DNA from: an uncultured Fretibacterium sp.
Lineage (GTDB): Bacteria > Synergistota > Synergistia > Synergistales > Aminobacteriaceae
Assembly (NCBI GenBank): GCA_937892105.1
Contig: CALAUZ010000379.1
Span: 1-9,597, forward strand
Direction of reading: 5' to 3'
DNA: 9,597 nt
Numbering within the stretch: position 1 is the first letter of the stretch; every line of letters starts with the position of its first letter. Below the pieces are notes generated by a model. It made no database searches, was not told where the DNA came from, and was given only the letters and a program-made list of their open reading frames with translations. Both the position numbers and the translations under genes were made by a program. This document shows, one piece after another, positions 6,744 through 9,597 of the stretch.

Positions 6744-6923
6744 ATGAGTAAAGCATTGGAAATGTTAATGGCTGATAAACTGGCGGCTAGAGAAGATGAA
6801 GGAAGAACACAGGGCAGGGCGGAGGGAAGAACTGAAGAACGGCGTGATCTCCTGAGTAGGCTTCAAGAAAGCGGCATGATTACCGCTGATCAGGCGGCAA
6901 CAGCTATGGGCTGGAGTTTTTAA
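6744..6923 (+). CDS. Small ORF: detached C-terminal tail of the Rpn-like nuclease, candidate intragenic-type antitoxin
   Basis: A 59-residue, charged, probably helical protein: EGRTQGRAEGRTEER at about 19-33, then a hydrophobic-spaced end (LLSRLQESGMITADQAATAMGW). Such EGR-rich tails normally end Rpn-family proteins. Reading this frame back past the ATG gives TYRKIVEETK from 6714. That joins well to the end of the previous gene if one frame change occurred near 6713-6721. ATG 6744 has an excellent ribosome binding site, GGAGGAG at 6731-6737 with a 6-base gap, so it can be made on its own. Known E. coli rpn genes produce a short protein from inside the 3' end that inhibits the full nuclease, and this ORF fits that role. 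It could also be only the remnant of a frameshifted gene. A GTG at 6729 is in frame but lies before the ribosome binding site. Confidence 0.6.
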   Translation: MSKALEMLMADKLAAREDEGRTQGRAEGRTEERRDLLSRLQESGMITADQAATAMGWSF

Positions 6924-6936
6924 GGGGAATGATTTG

Positions 6937-6974
6937 GCATATCGGCAAAAAGAGTCAAAAAATTGCCGATATGC
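6937..6974. terminator. Perfect 12-bp hairpin between convergent units
   Basis: GCATATCGGCAA (6937-6948) and TTGCCGATATGC (6963-6974) pair perfectly around an A-rich 14-base loop. It lies 13 bases after the stop of the small tail ORF and before the 3' end of the minus-strand unit, so it could end transcripts from either side. No T run follows on the plus strand, so classical intrinsic termination is not certain. Confidence 0.5.
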
Positions 6975-7086
6975 TGTTGTCAGTTCCGCCCCATAAGCGT
7001 CCATAGCTAGAAAAATAATCCGTCCAGAAATGGACAGACCTCAGACCAGCTTATACCCAATATTGTGCCGAAGCGTTCACAAAAAA

Positions 7087-7108
7087 TCAGAATTAAGTCA
7101 GAATTGAT
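7087..7108 (+). repeat. 11-bp near-tandem repeat TCAGAATTNAN
   Basis: TCAGAATTAAG (7087-7097) is followed directly by TCAGAATTGAT (7098-7108). CAGAATTAAGT also occurs in upstream element copy A at about 2300. The rest of 6975-7132 shows no gene. Confidence 0.5.
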
Positions 7109-7132
7109 CTCAGACTTTAGTGGCCTCGCCCG

Positions 7133-7784
7133 TTAAACGCCAGCAAACTGTACTAGCCCTATTCCCATGGCCAAAGCCTCAAACCATGCCGTATACACAT
7201 CAAGACCGAACACAGCCATCGAGGAGTAGAAATCACCTAATGCGATAACTGTTGCTTCATGGGCTTTAGCACTCACATCATAGGGAAGAATCGCATTAAG
7301 GAAAGCATCATAATCAGCCTTGAAATCAGCATCAGTGCATTCTGTGCAGATGTACTTTGAATATATTTGTCCAGAGAGACCGTAGTTATCCTGGAATATA
7401 GCTGTCTTCTCTACAAGAGAAGCAAGCTCACTACCAAGACAGACAGAGCCAGTAGCAGTAGAGATGGCAGAAACGGGAACAGCAGGAGTAACAGAGGAGA
7501 GGCGGGCAGCGTCAAGCTCAATGGCCTTATTTTTTTATTGCTGGTTGTCCTCCAGCATAAGAAAGCGGCTTCTTCCATGTAGATATGAAGACGGTCTTCC
7601 ATCTGTTGCCGTTATAGTCGCCAGTATCCTTGAGACTGTCACTAATGCCACAGGGATTCTCGCTGTGGGAAAGCATGAGGTAAAACATCCAGCCATTACG
7701 ACGCTCGATGTATCTCTCATAATTCTCATTAGCGGTAACAGCTCCTGCTCTCTGTGGAAGAGTTGAGGAGTACGCTGAAGCCGA
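7133..7784 (-). pseudogene. Unrecognised minus-strand gene broken by a one-base change in a poly-A run
   Basis: Two minus-strand frames look coding and join end to end. The first (7784 down to 7530, 84 codons) includes ENYERYIERRNGWMFYLM and SLKDTGDYNGNRWKTVF, and ends with PAIKK at TAA 7529-7527. The second (7531 down to 7133, 132 residues) reads NKAIELDAARLSS, then SGQIYSKYICTECTDADFK, and ends AMGIGLVQFAGV with TAA. The switch lies in seven A's (7530-7536 on the plus strand as T's). With six A's the reading becomes ...AIKNKAIELDAAR... without a break. Upstream, the first frame meets TAG at 7787-7785 and has no good start, so the 5' end is also damaged or uses a start I cannot see. I do not recognise the family. 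Residues around SSVTPAVPVSAISTATGS are low-complexity. It follows the 350-residue gene on the same strand by about 50 bases, so one operon is likely. Confidence 0.65.
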
Positions 7785-7833
7785 CTAAGGAGCGACGGGG
7801 CGAGACAAGCGAAGTTGCGCCGGATTAATGCCG

Positions 7834-8886
7834 CTAACCTATCAAGGGATTATCAACTACTGTGTCTTCTGGTAATGGAGTGACTTCATCCCTATACCAA
7901 GCATGAGTCTTCTTAAAAACGGCAAGACATTTAGCCTTTATCCCTTCAGCTTCCGTTGTCAGCAGGCCCACCAAATCCTCAAGCCCGACAATGTAGGTCA
8001 AGCCTATAGACTTGAAATGCCTTATCAGCTTCGCCTCTGTAACTCCCATTACTGGGACTGCCGTCATGCGTTCATAAAAATCTTCTTCATCACAGCACAT
8101 ACGAACTCCTTTAGGCGGAGTCATAAACCCCGGCTTTCCTGTTCCAACTAACCAGAGGAATCCGTGAAATCCGTCCCTGCGGCCTCTCGTCAGGGTTGCG
8201 ATAAGCTGAGAGTCCAAGTAGTTGAGGGACTTAAAACCGGAAATCGTGATCAGGCACAAATCGCTCTTCATTACGAGCTTGTAGAGGTTGATATTCCTTC
8301 TTCTCTCAATAATCTTCCCCGTTTTCTTCATCCTCGCAGTCTCCATTCTCTCCGTGTTGAAGCAGTAGTCAGAGCCGATAATCCGTCTGATTGCCACATT
8401 GAGAACGGCAAGACCTGACTCGGCATCATCAATGTAAGGACTGGTAGAGTGGCCACGTAGGAAGCTGAGGCTGTTGACATAGTACGTATAAATCCCCTTC
8501 TTCACATCATAACTCGGCACTCCTGAGAAGCATGAACCGATGAAAAACAATAAGGATTCGCGGCCATTAGCGAAACGGCCATGACGGTCATGATGGTTAA
8601 CAGAAATAGCAGTTGATTGGGCACAGGTGGAACAGCCGTCGTGGCGAAAGAGACAATCAACGCACTCAATTGTCGGGATTAACAAATCCAGCAATTCGTC
8701 GAAGACTGGAGTGTCAACAGCAGAGCTGGATACGGCAGAACTAGATACGCTAGATACGGCAGAGCCAGTGGGAAAGCCATAGGCATTATCGCTGTGGTTG
8801 AATACGCCGTTAGAAGACACAGAATTTGTGGCAGTACTGCGTGTACCGCGTGTGCTTGATGCTTTTGGTGCTAATGATTGTTGCAT
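7834..8886 (-). CDS. Unrecognised 350-residue protein with Cys4 zinc-binding-like motif
   Basis: A complete frame from ATG 8886 to TAG 7836-7834, with AGAGGAGT (8903-8896) about ten bases before the start. I do not recognise the family. Residues 1-60 are Ser/Thr/Ala-rich and include VSSSA pentapeptide repeats from a DNA tandem repeat. C75, C78, C85 and C88 form CxxC-x6-CxxC, typical of a small zinc knuckle, followed by HHDRH (98-102). LFFIGSCFSGVPSYD (113-127) and SDLCLITISGFKSLNYLDSQLIATLTRGRR (208-237) recall in shape the Walker A and B regions of DnaC/IstB-like ATPases, but the key Lys and Asp/Glu are missing. That comparison is speculative. The C-terminal third (about 260-335) is mixed charged and hydrophobic with no motif I know. 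It is first in a minus-strand unit with the broken gene after it, convergent to the nuclease genes. Confidence 0.75.
   Translation of the reverse strand: MQQSLAPKASSTRGTRSTATNSVSSNGVFNHSDNAYGFPTGSAVSSVSSSAVSSSAVDTPVFDELLDLLIPTIECVDCLFRHDGCSTCAQSTAISVNHHDRHGRFANGRESLLFFIGSCFSGVPSYDVKKGIYTYYVNSLSFLRGHSTSPYIDDAESGLAVLNVAIRRIIGSDYCFNTERMETARMKKTGKIIERRRNINLYKLVMKSDLCLITISGFKSLNYLDSQLIATLTRGRRDGFHGFLWLVGTGKPGFMTPPKGVRMCCDEEDFYERMTAVPVMGVTEAKLIRHFKSIGLTYIVGLEDLVGLLTTEAEGIKAKCLAVFKKTHAWYRDEVTPLPEDTVVDNPLIG
8720..8766 (-). repeat. 15-bp coding tandem repeat (VSSSA units)
   Basis: On the plus strand GCAGAGCTGGATACG (8720-8734), GCAGAACTAGATACG (8735-8749), the 9-base partial CTAGATACG (8750-8758) and a final GCAGAGCC (8759-8766). 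On the minus strand it encodes the SSVSSSAVSSSAV stretch at about residues 45-57 of the 350-residue protein. Unit lengths are multiples of three, so copy changes keep the frame. Confidence 0.8.
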
Positions 8887-8895
8887 AAAGAAATT

Positions 8896-8957
8896 ACTCC
8901 TCTCGATTAAAATGATAAAAATAGTAAAATAGTAAAACTAAGTGTCGCTAAGTGCCG
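8896..8957 (-). promoter_or_regulatory. Upstream region of the minus-strand unit: ribosome binding site and two tandem duplications
   Basis: AGAGGAGT (8903-8896) is the ribosome binding site for ATG 8886. Directly upstream are TAGTAAAA twice (8922-8937) and CTAAGTGTCG/CTAAGTGCCG (8938-8957). On the minus strand the first pair reads as T-rich TTTTACTA units that supply several TACTAT or TATCAT -10 candidates. No good -35 is visible. Changes in copy number here would alter promoter spacing. Confidence 0.45.
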
Positions 8958-9330
8958 ATGACGAACCGTGTCGGAGTTGGCCAGACAGAAATGAAAAACA
9001 ATAAAACAATAAATATCATGTCTGTATCGAAAGAGACACTGAAACCAGAGCCGGATACATGGCCGGACGCACGTTGCCGCTTTGCCGCGCAATTTATTAC
9101 GATTTCAAAGCTTCGTAAGATTGTTCGCTGTTCAGCAATCATTGGAATCAATCAACGGATTCAATAAATCGGAAATATTAGTCGGACGCTATACAATCCT
9201 ATGCGGCCATGAAAGTTAATTTCTTGCGCTGGAACGAGGGGACGAGGCAGAACAAAGCAAAACGAGACCAAAAGCCCGAAACCACGATTCTCCAGAAACT
9301 GATGCAAGAAATTAGACAGGGACTAAATCA

Positions 9331-9350
9331 AGACATGGCGAGACATGGCG
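9331..9350 (+). repeat. Perfect 10-bp tandem repeat AGACATGGCG
   Basis: Two exact copies directly end to end, outside any gene. Confidence 0.85.
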
Positions 9351-9436
9351 AAATATGTGAGAGCTGAGATTTCAGACCCGACAGCCACTGATATCGGCCG
9401 GTATCGGCTTCGATGTCACTCTCCGAGGTTAAGGTT

Positions 9437-9452
9437 GGTGGGCCCACCGGTG
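9437..9452. repeat. Overlapping palindromes GGTGGGCCCACC and CACCGGTG
   Basis: The perfect 12-base palindrome (9437-9448) overlaps the 8-base palindrome CACCGGTG (9445-9452). The central CACC can pair with the GGTG on either side, giving two exclusive hairpins. It may be a protein binding site or an attenuator-like structure; nothing else supports either. Confidence 0.45.
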
Positions 9453-9540
9453 CGCCTTGCTTTCCAGCGTCAAATCTGTCCCTCAAGTCCGCTTAAACTT
9501 AGTTCCCGTCTTATTTCATCAGAGGCACTGCGTCAGCGAG

Positions 9541-9554
9541 GTGTAGGGTGTAGG
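9541..9554 (+). repeat. Perfect 7-bp tandem repeat GTGTAGG
   Basis: Two exact copies, followed by the first two bases of a third. Confidence 0.7.
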
Positions 9555-9597
9555 GTAAAAAAGGCCATTCGCGTATTCTATATGAATGGTATATTCT

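Larger units (their letters stand above)
8958..9597. other. Gene-free right end with palindromes and a partial match to the upstream element
   Basis: I see no credible gene in the last 640 bases. TTAAT, CTTGCG and CGAGGGGA at about 9213-9245 match, with changes, the start of block X near 5525-5555. GATACATGGCCGG at about 9053-9065 matches 4951-4962. A near-palindrome GATATCGGCCGGTATC lies at 9390-9405 and a perfect 12-base palindrome at 9437-9448. CCATTC (9565-9570) and GAATGG (9584-9589) form a small inverted repeat at the edge. This may be the beginning of a third element copy ahead of a gene beyond the window. Confidence 0.4.

Noticed and set aside
7535..7729. Minus-strand 64-codon frame starting MRIMRDTSS
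   Set aside because: It overlaps the frame reading NGWMFYLM and DTGDYNGNRWKTVF, which is more protein-like and joins the downstream frame at the poly-A run; this one is a shadow.
8952..9167. 71-codon plus-strand and overlapping minus-strand frames upstream of the Cys4 gene
   Set aside because: Opposing frames overlap, none has a ribosome binding site or family resemblance, and the stretch holds tandem repeats and the upstream region of the minus-strand unit.

Overview
The window looks like an accessory, defence-type region of a low-to-moderate GC bacterium. Genes carry clear AGGAGG-like ribosome binding sites and TAA or TAG stops. It holds two members of nuclease families (AAA-ATPase_like/PDDEXK_9 and Rpn-like PD-(D/E)XK) that are often multiplied in gut and oral anaerobes. 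A host-associated anaerobe of the Firmicutes/Negativicutes type is my best guess, held with low confidence.

Layout. (1) 1-296: the C-terminal end of a LuxC-type acyl-CoA reductase, closed by a hairpin. (2) 556-2089: a compact two-gene Pycsar antiphage operon. A three-helix membrane effector (PycTM) comes first, then the class III nucleotide cyclase (PycC). The operon sits behind a perfect TATAAT box that lies inside a palindrome. (3) 2090-4712: a long gene-free stretch, then a 557-residue AAA-ATPase-like/PD-(D/E)XK protein. (4) 4713-6923: a second long gene-free stretch, clearly a diverged copy of the first, then an Rpn-like nuclease gene. That gene is interrupted by an in-frame TGA near its 5' end. 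Its C-terminal tail is split into a small ORF with its own strong ribosome binding site. (5) 7133-8886, minus strand: an unrecognised 350-residue protein with a Cys4 (CxxC-x6-CxxC) motif, followed by a second unrecognised coding region broken by a one-base change in a poly-A run. (6) 8887-9597: the upstream region of the minus-strand unit and a gene-free tail with palindromes, short tandem duplications and a partial match to the repeated element.

How the parts fit. Pycsar is an established abortive-infection system: infection is sensed, PycC makes cCMP or cUMP, and PycTM damages the membrane. Rpn-type nucleases have been linked to phage defence, with an antitoxin made from the C-terminal part of the same gene. 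The small tail ORF at 6744-6923 fits that pattern. The two nuclease genes share a homologous upstream element with a similar promoter, which suggests a duplicated or mobile unit.

Two sequence-level themes recur. Short perfect or near-perfect tandem duplications of 7-15 bp are common outside the conserved domains. Several genes also carry in-frame, low-complexity Ser/Thr/Ala/Pro/Gln-rich segments. Together with the three reading-frame lesions, this suggests recent slippage-driven change, or assembly error. Reads would be needed to tell these apart.
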